Part shown: piece after piece, positions 34,530-46,221 of the stretch
Layout of the letters: each line of letters starts with the position of its first letter
Numbering within the stretch: position 1 is the stretch's first letter
Source of the DNA: Cannabis sativa
Lineage: Eukaryota; Streptophyta; Magnoliopsida; Rosales; Cannabaceae
DNA length: 64,000 bases
NCBI RefSeq assembly: GCF_029168945.1
Contig: NC_083610.1
Location: 72,283,580 to 72,347,579, forward strand
Direction of reading: 5' to 3'
Notes under the pieces: generated by a model
Told to the model about the DNA's origin: nothing
Databases searched by the model: none
The model's input: only the letters and a program-made list of their open reading frames with translations
Made by a program: the position numbers and the translations under genes

Positions 34530-36614
34530 TGTAATGACCGCTCTAGTAATATGGATTAGAAAAGGCAATTAGCACTAATTTTTATTATTTTATTATTATT
34601 TGTGAATTAAATTTAAATGTGGACCCCAATATTTAGAAATAAATATTAGAGTTATAATTTCTCAATTTCGGAGATTTTATTAAACTCTAGGGGTATTATC
34701 TAGCTTATATGTGTAATATGTTATTTTTGTAATTTTTGTTCGGCGACAACGGAAAATGCGATGGATGGCTAGATTGATCACATGGGTAAGTTTAGAACCT
34801 TATTTCATAGTGGGAAATATTTTAGAGAAAATATTTTATCGAGATTGAGCGGGGTTATGGAATTGACCATTTTACCCCTAGCTTTAGAATTAACCAAGTT
34901 TTAACCTTAAGGGCTTTTTAGTCTTTTCTTATTTGGTTAAATGAGGGTTAGGTGGCAGCCTTGGGTGATGACACCTATTTCATGTTAATATATTGGGTGA
35001 AAAGGGATTTTATTTTGAAAAAGGAAATTAAAAATTAGAGAAAATCAAGAACCATTTCTCTTTTCTCTCTCTTGGGGTTCGGCTCTCTCAAACCAGAAGG
35101 AAAAACCCAAAGTTTTCTTCATAATTTCTGTATTTCCATCCAAGGATTCAAGGAAAAATATCTAAGGTAACCCTAGCTCCTTTCTCTTTCAAGTTCATGA
35201 AGTTGTATGTTGGTTTTTGAGGTGATTTTGGGTAATAGGGGCTGTTAGGGTTTAAGGTTTACTTAGTTCGAATTTTAGGGTTTGTTAAGCTTAATTCTAG
35301 TTCATGGTAGCTGGTTTAGAGATTGGTTGTTAGTTTTGAGCAATTCTAAGCTTTGAGTTCAAGCTTTAAGCTTTAATGGCAAGTTGATATTTATTGTGTT
35401 TTTCTGTGAAATACTGGCTGGGTTTTATTGTGTATGCCTTGATTAGGAGCTCTGGAGAGTTTGGTAAAGATTGGGATTAAATTGAATCAAGGGGGATAAT
35501 TTTTTGGTTTCCTGCAGCAGAACCGGAATTCCGGTTCTGGGTGGTCTGTACCAACCGGTCGACCGGTTGGTGACCCAGAACCGGGATGCGCTTGGGTCAG
35601 AACCTGGCCTACTCCGTTCGGGGGATTTTCCAGAACCCTAGTTTTGGCCAATTTTGAGATATTTAGGGTATTGTCATGAGGTTTATCGATAGGGAAACTT
35701 TTAGTTTCAAGTTTTAAGTCCCGGAAAGTGATTTAGCGAGTCACTCATCTGTATTACCGTTATTGTGATTAGGGCATCCATCTAGCACGTGAATTCCGTT
35801 CAGGTCGGCCAGCACACTTGAATTCGGAAAACAGGTAAGAACTGTGTATAATGTATGGTGTGATTATCTGAATGTGTGTATATGTGTTTATATATGCATG
35901 CTTGAATTATGTTAAACACTACCAACACTTGTATGATTAAGTTATAGAGTGTATTGGTACAGTGATTGTTGCTGATTTGAGTACGATACAGTGATACCAA
36001 CACAAGCATAGGAAAATGCTAAGGTGTGTGGTACATCACTCAGTGTTACTCAGTGATCGGGATAAACCCTACCAACACTCGTACAGCGAGGTACGATGTG
36101 TATGTGGTATAGTGGTTGTACCCTGGTATTGAACGTTCATACTCATCTGTTAAGCTCTGTAAATAGGTGTATGGGCGCCTATTTACAGGTCGGAAATTAT
36201 ATGATATGTTATATGCATTTCTTGCGAGTACGGTGACTCACAGTTTCTGCTTCCATGTGTAGGTAAAGGAAAGGCGAAGGCTGAACAGGAGTGAACCTGA
36301 GCTCGGGTGAGATTGTACATGTCAAGCAGCGCGACCTGGAGTGTTCGGTCTCGGGACATCTGGGAGTTGTATTTTGAAAGTCGCTGTGCGACCTGTAAAT
36401 CTGTATATTTTGGATTGTATGCTTGAAAAGTAAAGTTTGTAAAGTTTTAAAAATCGGGATCCCGGCACTTGTAAATATTTTATTAAATTACAAAGTTTAG
36501 TATTTAATGCAAAAGTTTTAATTTGACACGTTTTTCGAGAAATTTCTTTGATTAACAAAGATTGCACAATTATTGAAAAAGCACTGTAGCGTGCCTTAGC
36601 ATTAGGGCGTTACA
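34530..36614 (+). repeat. Right LTR of the Tekay tandem pair
   Basis: A 2,085-bp LTR ending GCGTTACA and followed by the duplication TCTTC (36615-36619). Its palindrome block (about 35518-35623) keeps both palindromes but has a scrambled tail (GGGATGCGCTTGGG). Confidence 0.95.
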
Positions 36615-36687
36615 TCTTCAGCCCCACATAACCAAGGATGGTTTAAGATATTGACATCATCATCTATACCAACAATACGGTGAGCCC

Positions 36688-37828
36688 CTAACTGAACAAT
36701 TGATGAGCAGCCCATATGCTACGCCAAACAAAACTTAGATTTGGACCCAAAGGAGCTGAGAGGAAGTCTAAATTTGGGAAATATCTTGCCTTATAGACCC
36801 GACCAGCCAAGGAGGAGGGGTTACAAAGCAGTCTCCACCCTTGTTTAGCTAGCATGACAAGGTTAAAATCATGAAGATGACGGAAATCCATACCACCAGC
36901 TTATGAGCAACCATACGATCCCAAGAGATGTTTGCAGACCAAGGTAAGGACTACCCTTTGAAGCTTCGGACATGCCAAGAATGGCACATATCTGAGATCG
37001 TAAGATAAGAGCATTATTAGGACTGGAGAAAATAGTTGATTTATATTGATTCACCTTTTGACCAGAGGCTGATTCAAATGAATTTAGGAGAGTCATCATA
37101 CTTGTAGCATCATTCACAGAAGCTTGACATAAGGGATAGTTGTCGTCAACAAAAAGCATGTGAGTAATAGAAGGCACACTATGGGCCACCCGACAACCTT
37201 GAAGTACACGGTTGGCTTCAAATTTACGAATAAGAGATGACAGTCCTTTAGCACACATAATAAAAAGGTAAGTGGAGAGTGGGTCACCTTGTCGAATACC
37301 TCTGGAAGGGATTATAGAGCCTATGATATGATCACCATGTATAACTGTGTAATGCACTGTAGTGACACAGTGCAGAACCAAGTCAATCCATCTATCCATA
37401 AAGCCCATACGAGGCATAACAACCCGCAAATAGCCCCATTCAACACGGTCATAGGCCTCACTCATATCAAGCTTCAGAGCCATAAAACCTTTCTTGCCTT
37501 TTGTTTTATGTTTGAGGTAATGCATTACTTCAAACACCACCATAATATTATAAAAAATTAGCCTACCAAGAATAAAGGTGCTTTGAGTGTCAGAGATGAC
37601 CTGGTTGACTAAACCCCACATCCAATTTGCCAAAACTTTTAAAATTACTTTATAGAGGACATTACAGAGAGCTATTGGCCCTAGATCTCCCACACCATTA
37701 AAGTTCTTCTTCTTTTGAACCATAACTAAATTAGTATCATTGAGATGAGGGGGAAGATAACCCGTTTGAAAGAAATCTTGTACCAGTTGGACCACATCAG
37801 AACCTACAGTTTCCCAATGTCGTAGCAA
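36688..37828 (-). pseudogene. LINE ORF2 reverse transcriptase
   Basis: The frame 37828-36869 has VQDFFQTGYLPPHLNDT, IALCNVLYKVILKVLANW, QSTFILGRLI, FMALKLDMSEAYDRVEW (first catalytic Asp), GIRQGDPLSTYLFIM and MLFVDDN, where the usual FADD catalytic motif reads FVDD. It stops near 36869 and another frame (36891-36688) continues DFRHLHDFNLVMLAKQGWRLL. The order is that of plant L1 non-LTR reverse transcriptases, which prime on nicked target DNA. Confidence 0.88.
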
Positions 37829-38398
37829 AAACTAGGGCTAAAAACGTCACGGCCTAGTGCCTTATCAGGATGCATTTGAAAAAGAGCAGATTTAACTTCA
37901 TCATGGGATATAGGCTGCAGAAGGTCTTCATTATTAGAGTTAAGAATAGAACAATTGATATCACTCACAACCTTGTCACAATTAGTAGTACCAACAGTAT
38001 AAAGTTTTGAGAAATAATCAAAAATGACCTTTTCAAGGCCGTTATCTCACCCTTCCAATCTCCTGCTGAATTTTAAAGCTTTTGAATTTGATTGATTCGC
38101 TTACGGGCACTTGCAACATCATGGAACTATTTGCTATTTTTATCACCACCATGTAACCAGAATTATTTGGAACGTTGCTTCCAATAGAGCTCTTGCTGGG
38201 CCAAAATTTTAAAATAGTTATTCTTTTCTCGAGCAAACTCAGCAGCTGTATCAGAAGCAGTAACCATTTTCAGGTGATGTAAAGAAATTTTGCTTTGAAA
38301 GATAAGCTTTTTAAAATTTCCAGTTAAAGACCTTCCCCACACATCAAGTTTAGAGCAACAAATCATCAATTTATCATGGGAAGGGAATTAGGAATTAG

Positions 38399-39193
38399 CT
38401 ACCCAACATTCTTTAACAATCTGGGCACAAAGAGGTTCATGAGCCCAAGCATTCTCATAGCAAAAACGATAAACAAAGATCTTACCATGAGAGGAAGAAG
38501 GATATAAAAAAATTGGAGTGTAATCTGATAAAGAGAACCCGAAATTGAAAGGGAAGCTTCTTTGAAAACTGACATCCAGCTAAGTGCAACCATGGGTTTG
38601 TCAAGTTTAATCTCCACACAATCATTGGTACCACACCCACGCTCCCAGGTGAAGGGATATCGGAGAAGCTCCATTTCATAAAATCCACAATCATGTATCA
38701 CACTTTGAAAAACAGTTATTAGAGAAGTAGGATAGGGACGACCCCCTTTTTTGTCCTTTGGAGAAGATATGTTGTTGAAATTGCCAATAACGCACCAGGG
38801 GAGGTTTGATTCAGACGCCAGAGTACAAAAAAGATTCCAAGTGTTCATTTGCAGGCTTCTGTTGGGTTCGCCATAAAACCCTGTTAGCCACTACTTATCA
38901 TCCCCATGGATAGAGACTTCCACATCAATGTGGTTATGATAAAAACTTAGCAATTGGGCCTCTTCAGCAACTTTCCATAATAGAGCAAGCCCACATTTCC
39001 TTCCTTGAGAATCAACTGAAGAACTACCTTCATAACCCAAACGGGCCTGAACACGTTCAACTACAGCTTTATTGCAAATTATTTCACACACACACAAAAA
39101 AAAATTGGGCTTCTTTTGAACACAAATGTTCTCTAAGAATTGGTTGACCCATGGGTTTCCAAGCCCACTGTAATTCCAACTGAGGATACTCAT
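38399..39193 (-). pseudogene. LINE ORF2 endonuclease (APE-type)
   Basis: ORF2 starts at 39193 with [15 protein letters not shown], then NKAVVERVQARLGYEG, GRKCGLALLW and HNHIDVEV. It breaks at 38891, and the frame 38848-38399 continues SNLPWCVIGNFNNISS and RYPFTWERGCG. In the family this endonuclease nicks the target. The catalytic CET motif is changed (reads CEI) and the GDFN motif reads GNFN, so activity is unlikely. Confidence 0.82.
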
Positions 39194-39312
39194 AATGATT
39201 GGTGGGCCTGTACACCAGAGCCCACCTTTTTCCCCTTTTTTGAGACGTCAACAGCATCTTTAAAAGGAAAGTCATTTTGACTGTAATCTTGTTCCATACA
39301 AACAGTAGAAAA

Positions 39313-41330
39313 CTCATCTAGAATCTCCTGTCTAATACTTTTGTCAGCCGGTACACAAACCCTGCCCTTATATCGTAGTAATCCGTCTGATGAAATCGAA
39401 AAGTCCTTCGCTGACCCAACTTCAAGCTTTTCTTTGTACTCCTGTAGTTCAGGATCACTCTGTTGGGTTGTCTTGATTCTTTCTAACAAATTAGACTGCA
39501 ACATGATATTAGCAAGTTTCCCAACCATGAACTCAATTCCTGCTCTGGTCATATCCTCAGCCAACTTCGGTGAAATCTTCTTCAATTCACAAACTTGTCC
39601 TGGACCCTTTCGACTTAGAGCATTCGCTACCATATTTGCTTTTCCAAGGTGGTAGCAAATTTCGCAGTCATAATCTTTAACCACTTCTAACCATTGCCGC
39701 TGCCTCATGTTTAAGTCATTCTCAGTGAAAAAGTATTTGAGGCTCTTGTGATCGGTATAGATTTCACACTTTTTTCCATACAGATAATGGCGTCAAACTT
39801 TCAGTGCAAAAATGACTCTTGCCAGTTCAATGTTGTGAGCAGGATACTTCTGCTCATATTCCTTCAACTGCTTAGACGCATAGGCAATAACTTTCCCAGA
39901 CTGCATTAGAACACAACCTAACCCCTGTTTGGACGCGTCACAATATATTACAAACTTCTCGTTACTAACCGGCAAGGTTAACACGGGAGCGGTAATTAAC
40001 CTCTACTTTAATTCCTGAAAACTACTCTCACACTTATCAGTCCAAACAGATTTACAGTACTTTCGCGTCAATTCTATTAAGGGCGTAGAAATTCTAGAAA
40101 CCCTTCAATAAATCTTTTGTAGTATCCTCCTAATCCCAGTAAACTTCTAACCTCAGTTGCAGACTTGGGTCGAGGCCAATCTCTAATAACTTTAATATTC
40201 ATCGGATCCACCAAGATACCATCTTTATTTACCACATGCCCTAAGAAACTTACCTGGGGCAATCAGAACTCACATTTCTTGAATTTAGTATATAGCTTAT
40301 GCTCCTGGAGATGTTACAACACCATCTAAAAATGTTTCTCGCGTGCCTCTTTTGAATCAGAGTAGATTTAAATATCGTCAATGAAGAAAATCACAAAATT
40401 ATCTAAAAAGTCCTTCAACACTCAGTTCATTAAATCCATGAATATTGTCGAAGCATTTGTTAATTTGAAGGACATCACTAGAAATTCATAGTGTCCATAC
40501 TGGGTACAAAAGTTGTCTTAGGAATATCCTCCTCCCGAATCCTCAACTGGTGATAACCAGATCAAAGATCGATCTTAGAGAAGACAGTATTTCCTTGCTA
40601 TTGGTCAAACAAGTCATCTATCCTTGGCAAAAGATACTTGTTCTTTACTCTCAATTTGTTTAACTCTCGGTAATCAATATACATTCGTAAGGTTGCGTCC
40701 TTCTTCTTCACGAATAAGGCTGGTGCACCCCAAGGTGAGGTACTCGGTCTAATTAATTTCAAATCCAACATTCCCTGTAACTAAACTTTCAGCTCTCTCA
40801 TCTCTGCAGGTGCCATTCTATACGGGGCTTTAGATACAGGCTCTGCCCCCGGTATCAAATCAATTTCAAAATTAGTTTCTCGCTTCGGTGGTAATCCCAA
40901 TAACTCCTTTGGAAGGACATCTAGAAATTCTCGAACCACTAGAACATGTTCTGGCCCCGTTGGTGTTTCCTTTGTAGTATCCACTAAACTGGCTAGGAAA
41001 CCGATACATCCATCCCATAGAAAATCTCTCGCCTTAAGTGCCGAGATTAATGGTATCTGGGATCCTTGAACCTTACCCAGAAATATGAATGAGTCGTCAC
41101 CCTCTAGCTCAAAAGTTACCATCTTTCCTTTACAATCGATGGTTGCATTATATTTTGCGAGCCAGTCCATCCCCAGTATCACATTAATATCTTCTAGATT
41201 TAGTTCAATCAGATCAACTGATAGTTCCCTTCCTTCCACCGACACTGGAAGGGACCTAACCCACTTGCTGAAAATAACCAGTTGTCAAGTAGGCAGCAAA
41301 GTACCATAATCACTCGGCAACACATTGCTA
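39313..41330 (-). pseudogene. Old Tekay-like protease, RT, RNase H and partial integrase
   Basis: The protease region reads at 41245-40781 and just upstream (DINVILGMDWLAKYNATIDC, VLPKELLGLPPKRETNFEID). RT is broken by many stops but shows [15 protein letters not shown] and [19 protein letters not shown] at 40262-40077. RNase H shows [15 protein letters not shown] and [20 protein letters not shown] at 39984-39793. The last frame, 39708-39313, carries [20 protein letters not shown] and the linker to integrase (QEILDE), then fuses to LINE text. It is non-functional. Confidence 0.86.
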
Positions 41331-42557
41331 GGTCTATGTAAATTTCCAATTACTCTACTTGAAATATAGGAATTTGTCGCACCGGAATCAATTAAAACGA
41401 TCAATAAAGTACCACCGATAGAAAGCTGACCTGTCACAGTGGAAGGGCCAGAATCAGCCTCTGCCTGGGCTACAGAAAATACCCGAGCAGGAGTAAAAGT
41501 ATCATCTTTCTTCTGTTGTGGTCGCAGTAGCTGTGGGCAATTTCTTTTTTAGATGACCTACTACCCGACACTGAAAGCAGGCCCTAGCTTGACACTCGCT
41601 CTGATGGCGTCTCTTACACCTTGGACAGTTTGGATAGGTCTGTCAATTTTTGTTTCCACCATGAAGGAAGCCTTGCTTTCTTTGAAACCTCTTATTCGAC
41701 CCTGTAGCTGACAGATCATTAGGTATTTTCTTGCGATCACTAGGGTTATTACCCTTACCAAAACCAGCACCAGACGTCTGCTTCCATGAATCTCTTCATG
41801 CACCATTTCTTTTCTGGATTTAATCATCTGCTCCCTTAGCCACAAGGGCCAACTCAACCACCTGAGCATAAGTTCAAAAAAACCCAGGTTGTTTAGCAAC
41901 AACAATCACATCTCGAGTGATGTGCTCTTCCAATCCACGAATAAATTTAGCTTTTCTAGTAGCCTCATTAGCCATTTCATCTAAGGCAAACTTTGCCAGT
42001 CGGTCGAACTTGGTGGCGTACTCTGTCACCATCATATTGCCCTAGGTCAACCGTATAAATTTTTCTGCCTTTGCAGCTCGGATGGATTTATTGCAGTATT
42101 TCTCATAGAACAAGGTCCGGAAAGCATCCCAGGTCATGTTATTCAGGTCATGACCCTGTGACACAATTTCCCACTAGACCCAATCATTACCCTTAACTCG
42201 CATGAAATAAAAAATAGATGTTATCATGCTCATCCATTGCTCCGCCTTGAGTGGATCAACCTGACCCTCAAAAACTGGTGGATTTTGCTTCCTAAATCGC
42301 TCATATAATGGTTCTAACTGATTTCCCGCATCCTGTGGCACTACAAGAGGCACCGGATGATCAGGATTGGGATTTAGAATAGGCTGAGCTCGCTGCTCCC
42401 TCAGTAATCGAATTTGATCACCTTGCTATCAGATGGTCTCCTGCATCGTGACATATAACTTTTCCCAATTTGGTGGAGGTGGAGGATTCTCGCCCTCACC
42501 GCCAACCCCAAGCCCAGCAAGCTCGCGGTTACCCCTATCAGATCTCCTCGGGTGCAT
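41331..42557 (-). pseudogene. Old Tekay-like gag
   Basis: A start ATG is at 42557 (MHPRRSDRGN). The domain can be followed in pieces: PPPPPNWEKLYVTMQ, LEPLYERFRKQNPPVFEG, MTWDAFRTLFYEKYCN, VTEYATKFDRLAKFALDEMANEA, and a zinc region near 41630-41545 (CPRCKRRHQSEC, CFQCRVVGHLKK) whose last cysteine is lost. There are several in-frame stops, including ones where tryptophan or glutamine codons would fit. Confidence 0.83.
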
Positions 42558-42820
42558 AATCTATACACCTGCGACCACAACTTTCCATCATTTAGTACAG
42601 CTCAATTTATAATCAATGCTATTAAGCATTTCCAAACATACGCATACACATTGCTCACTATTATGCTTTTCGAATAACTAACACTTTTCAATGAAATAGG
42701 TAATCCAGTAAGTAATTAGCAAGTATTCTAACAACTATCACTTACTATACCATGAGTCGAACGAGTCTTCGCAGCCAGTGTACATATCAAACCAGTCTTT
42801 AGGATCTTTAAACATTGGTT

Positions 42821-42832
42821 GCTCTAATACCA
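42821..42832 (-). other. Primer-binding site of the old Tekay-like element
   Basis: TGGTATTAGAGC on the minus strand, three bases from the LTR end; one mismatch (C to T) to the usual TGGTATCAGAGC. Confidence 0.8.
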
Positions 42833-42835
42833 TGT

Positions 42836-44921
42836 TGTAACGCCCTATCCCACAGGGACGCCACATGTGTGCTTTTACAGATTTATTTATAGGCTAATTT
42901 ATTAATCTAAGAAAAGTGCAATGAAATTAAAAACTTTTAATTAAAGATAAAACATAGTTTTTATAAAATATAACCACTGTCAAGTACGGGGATCCCCTGT
43001 ATAAAACTTTTACACTCTGTTTCAATATTAGTTTTACATCAAAGAGTTACAATTCAAAATACAGCCAAAAGGGTGGATCCTATCCACTGGTGGCTGAGGC
43101 ACCGTGGTTGATATGTACACTACTGGAAAACCTCTTACTCATGGTTGATCCTCTTTACCCTTCCCTTTACCTGCACCACCAAGCACCCGTGAGTCACAAA
43201 GACTCAGTAAGAAAAGTTGATAAATCATACGCAATGTAAAGTGCAAGTAATCACAATAAGACATAACAACATACTCATCATTCAATAAATACTTAGCAAT
43301 GCTAATCAATTAAATGTCTATAAGACGAGCCAATCACAGTGCCTCATAAAGCACTCTTACCACATGTTATCCATGAGCTTCATATGTCACTATCGTTGCC
43401 CAATAAAGCAACCGATAAGTAAGAAACCTATCTGTAGTTTCAAACGAGTAATTACTCATAACGATAATGACTGTATCTATCCCTCGTTCATAATCGAGTC
43501 ACAACAATAACAACTATTACCTCGATCATGATCGAGGCACCAACGTTCATAATCGTTTCTTATCTAACATGCTTAGTAGTGTGTAAAGATTTTCTTACCT
43601 CAGTCCAGTAATCAGGTGTGCGGGTCGACCTGAGTGGAACTACGCTTGACGATCCCAGTCCTATGTCATGACAACAAAACCCGATAAATAACTTAGTCAA
43701 AACTCTAGGAACAAACCCTAATTCCTGTAACCGAACAAACCTATCTCCTCACTGATCTGAACTAACTCAAACATCACTAAATACCCCAATCTAAGCTTTA
43801 AAAAACTCCTCAAACAAAACTAGTTTCGAAGCCAAAATTAGGGTTTCCCCTGCTGGCAAAACCGGCTGACTGGTTTCACTATACCTGTGAAACTGGTTAA
43901 CCAATTTCCCAGCAGAAAAAAGGAAACTCTGGTTTTGCTCCAAAAATCCAACCAAATTGCCTCCAAACATGCTCAAACCTCCCAGAACAGTCCAATACCA
44001 TAAATATAATGTATTCCAAGCTCCAATTCACAACAATTCATCCATTAAATCAAAATAGCATAATCAAATGAAATTAAGCTCAAAAACTTAAATTCCTCTA
44101 ATTCAACACTAACAGCTTAGTTTCTAACCAAATCAAACTTAAATAATCCTAAATTAAGCCTAAAAACTTGTTCTAACCTCAATTTAGCACCTCATTTCCA
44201 AAATCCTAAAACCCTAACCCAAAACTAATTCAAAACTTGAAAAAAAACCTTAAACTACACAAGGAAAGCTTACCTCAAAACTTGGACAACCTCCATCTCT
44301 TGCTAAACCAGCTGAAGATGAACAAAATTGGTGAAGAAACTCCCTTGGGTCTGCTGGTCCTTAGGGTTTGAATAAGGAGAAAGAAGGAGAAGAAATTTTT
44401 GTATTTTTGTTAAATTTTCTTAAGTTTATCCTTTGTAAAACTTAAATTTAAAATAAATAATATACTTAATATAATTCCCATTTCAGCCAAAAAAATATAG
44501 GACAAATTAAAATCCTATCCTCAAAATGACTAATTTGCCCCTCTAAAAACCCTAAAACCTAGAATCAAACCTAGGAGTAATTCGGCCAATTTCTAACTTC
44601 TGATTCAACCTATTATGCAATATTTTAACCTAGTCCAATATAATTCCAATACGACACAACTTAATTGTCGTGATATTTTTGACCACTCCGTCGTGTTTCC
44701 ATGGCCACCGAACTCAAAAATATTTTATTTCAAAAGTGGTATCTACTATACCCACATAATTCAATAAAATCTCTGTTATTTATAAATTATGCTTCATTTA
44801 ACCATTTATTAGATTTACACTAAGTATCACTCAATGAGCCTAAGTAAGATCATAATCTTACTCCATTATCTATATAATCACATATTTAATAAAATACGCC
44901 CAAAAAATTTGGGATATTATA
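42836..44921 (-). repeat. 5' LTR of the old Tekay-like element
   Basis: 2,086 bp. The minus-strand start reads TATAATATCCC, where TG is expected (TG changed to TA), and the end reads GGCGTTACA as in the young Tekay LTRs. Length and end sequence agree with that family. It is non-coding; a run of decayed CCGGTT/ACTGGTT motifs lies near 43860-43905. Confidence 0.82.
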
Positions 44922-46221
44922 AAGACGGTCCCAAAAACTAAAACCCTAGTTGAGGAATGTTAACTTGAGGGCTGGGTGGAAACCCTAGGTGCCCAAGTTG
45001 GCTTTTGGGTTGCAGATTCGTGTAATTTCAGCTCCTAACCCTTGGATTAGGTTGCTCCATATCTTCATGGTACAGAATAATAAAAGATAGTGGGTTTGAT
45101 TCAAGTTATTGAAGTCCAAATTTCCATCTCAGATATCCTAGAGTCAACTTGGGCACAGGGCTAGGGTCCCCTCCTAGGTTGACTACTATGACTCAAGTTT
45201 ACTCAACTCTGTGACATCATCCTTCATTCCACGTGTCAAACATTGATGCCCACATCACTAGGGAAAGTTTCTAGGTTAACATATTCCCACCAAGTCAATT
45301 TCACACTTGAGTAGAGTTGACTTGATGACGTGAACCAAGCCCGTTTTGCTTGAAACTACCAGATGGGCATCAAATTTGACATTCTTAGGCACTTGTATCT
45401 ATTCTTTAAGCATTCCCAACTGAATTGAGACTTTGAACACTTTTGATTAGTCCTTGAGAATTTCAAAAATTCATTAACAAAGAAAAAGTGGAAAAAATCT
45501 TATCTTTTTTTTTCACTTATTTTTATCTCTTTCTTTGAATTTTTTTTTTTAATTTTTGTTATGGCTTTAGGATTAATTAGATTGGAATCCTAATCCTTGT
45601 TGAATCTGCAATTTGAAATTAGAGAGAGAAAGTAAGAAGAGCAAAGACTTTTGGCCTTTTAATTATCATTTATCTTTTTCCTTTAATTTCTCTATTTTTT
45701 CCTTGATCCCAATAGCATTAGGAATGGCTGTTACCTTTTAAATTTATATTTCTATTCCTAGTTAGATAGGAATTCAAAATTAGCTTGACAAAGGAGAAGG
45801 GGAAAGATATAATTTACCTCTTCATTAGGAAGCTTTAAATTTTAAAGACTCCAATTAGGATTTGGAAATTGGAATCAACTATAAATAAGTGAGTTGAGAA
45901 CCAATTTTTTTACGATTCCTTCTTCACTCTACATGCTTATAGCATTCATCAAGTCTTCAAGCCTTCTTCACTTCAAGGTAGAAAAAACATTTTTTTTGTC
46001 TTTCCCCTCGACGCCAACTTTTTTTCTCTTCTTATCTTCCTTTGTTTCTCTTATTCCAATCACTCTTAACCCCCTAAAACCCTTGAAACAATTTTTCAAA
46101 CTCTCGAAAAATCCAATACATCCTTCTTGTGCTTTGAAAAATTCTTCCAAGCTACTTTGACTTATTTCAACGAAGATTGACTTTCCTTAAGTTGTAAGTA
46201 GCTTGAATCATTAAACTTGAG
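44922..46221 (+). promoter_or_regulatory. Non-coding upstream region with TATA for the accessory-gene pseudogene
   Basis: No coding frame is supported here. TATAAATA at 45880-45887 lies about 340 bp before the ATG at 46222, with a pyrimidine-rich leader after it. Oligo-T and oligo-A runs near 45505-45555 are low-complexity. Related Tat elements also give their accessory gene its own promoter. Confidence 0.45.

Larger units (their letters stand above)
20518..36614 (+). mobile_element. Tandem pair of Tekay/Del-like Ty3/gypsy elements sharing the middle LTR
   Basis: The structure is LTR (20518-22597), internal A (22598-27527), LTR (27528-29604), internal B (29605-34529), LTR (34530-36614). All LTRs start TGTAATGACC and end GCGTTACA. 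The whole array has a single target duplication TCTTC (20513-20517 and 36615-36619) and sits in the LINE ORF2, which reads through when it is removed. The primer site is tRNA-Met type; pol order is protease, RT, RNase H, integrase; and the C-terminus carries a chromodomain, placing it with Tekay/Del chromoviruses. LTRs and internal parts are nearly identical except at CAG/CTG sites. Confidence 0.93.
36615..39312 (-). mobile_element. L1-type LINE, 5' portion, truncated
   Basis: Minus strand: the tail of a first ORF (39312 to about 39196), then endonuclease, reverse transcriptase and the start of the zf-RVT region, continuing at 20517 beyond the Tekay pair. After removal of the insertion about 3.4 kb of LINE remain, so it is 5'-truncated (joined at 39312/39313 to a Tekay integrase) and also lacks its 3' end. 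Stops and frameshifts are frequent. Confidence 0.88.
39313..44921 (-). mobile_element. Older Tekay-like Ty3/gypsy element, 3' end missing
   Basis: Minus strand: 5' LTR 44921-42836, primer site, gag, protease, RT, RNase H and the beginning of integrase, ending at 39313 where LINE sequence starts. It is related to the 20518-36614 pair in order and motifs but is clearly diverged and full of stops. The rest of integrase and the 3' LTR are not found at the other end of the LINE, so they were lost or moved. Confidence 0.88.

Noticed and set aside
20518..36614. A novel host gene cluster between LINE fragments
   Set aside because: All long frames match Tekay-like gag-pol domains bounded by LTRs and a target duplication.
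37289..37561. 90-codon plus-strand frame
   Set aside because: Opposite strand of the LINE reverse transcriptase.
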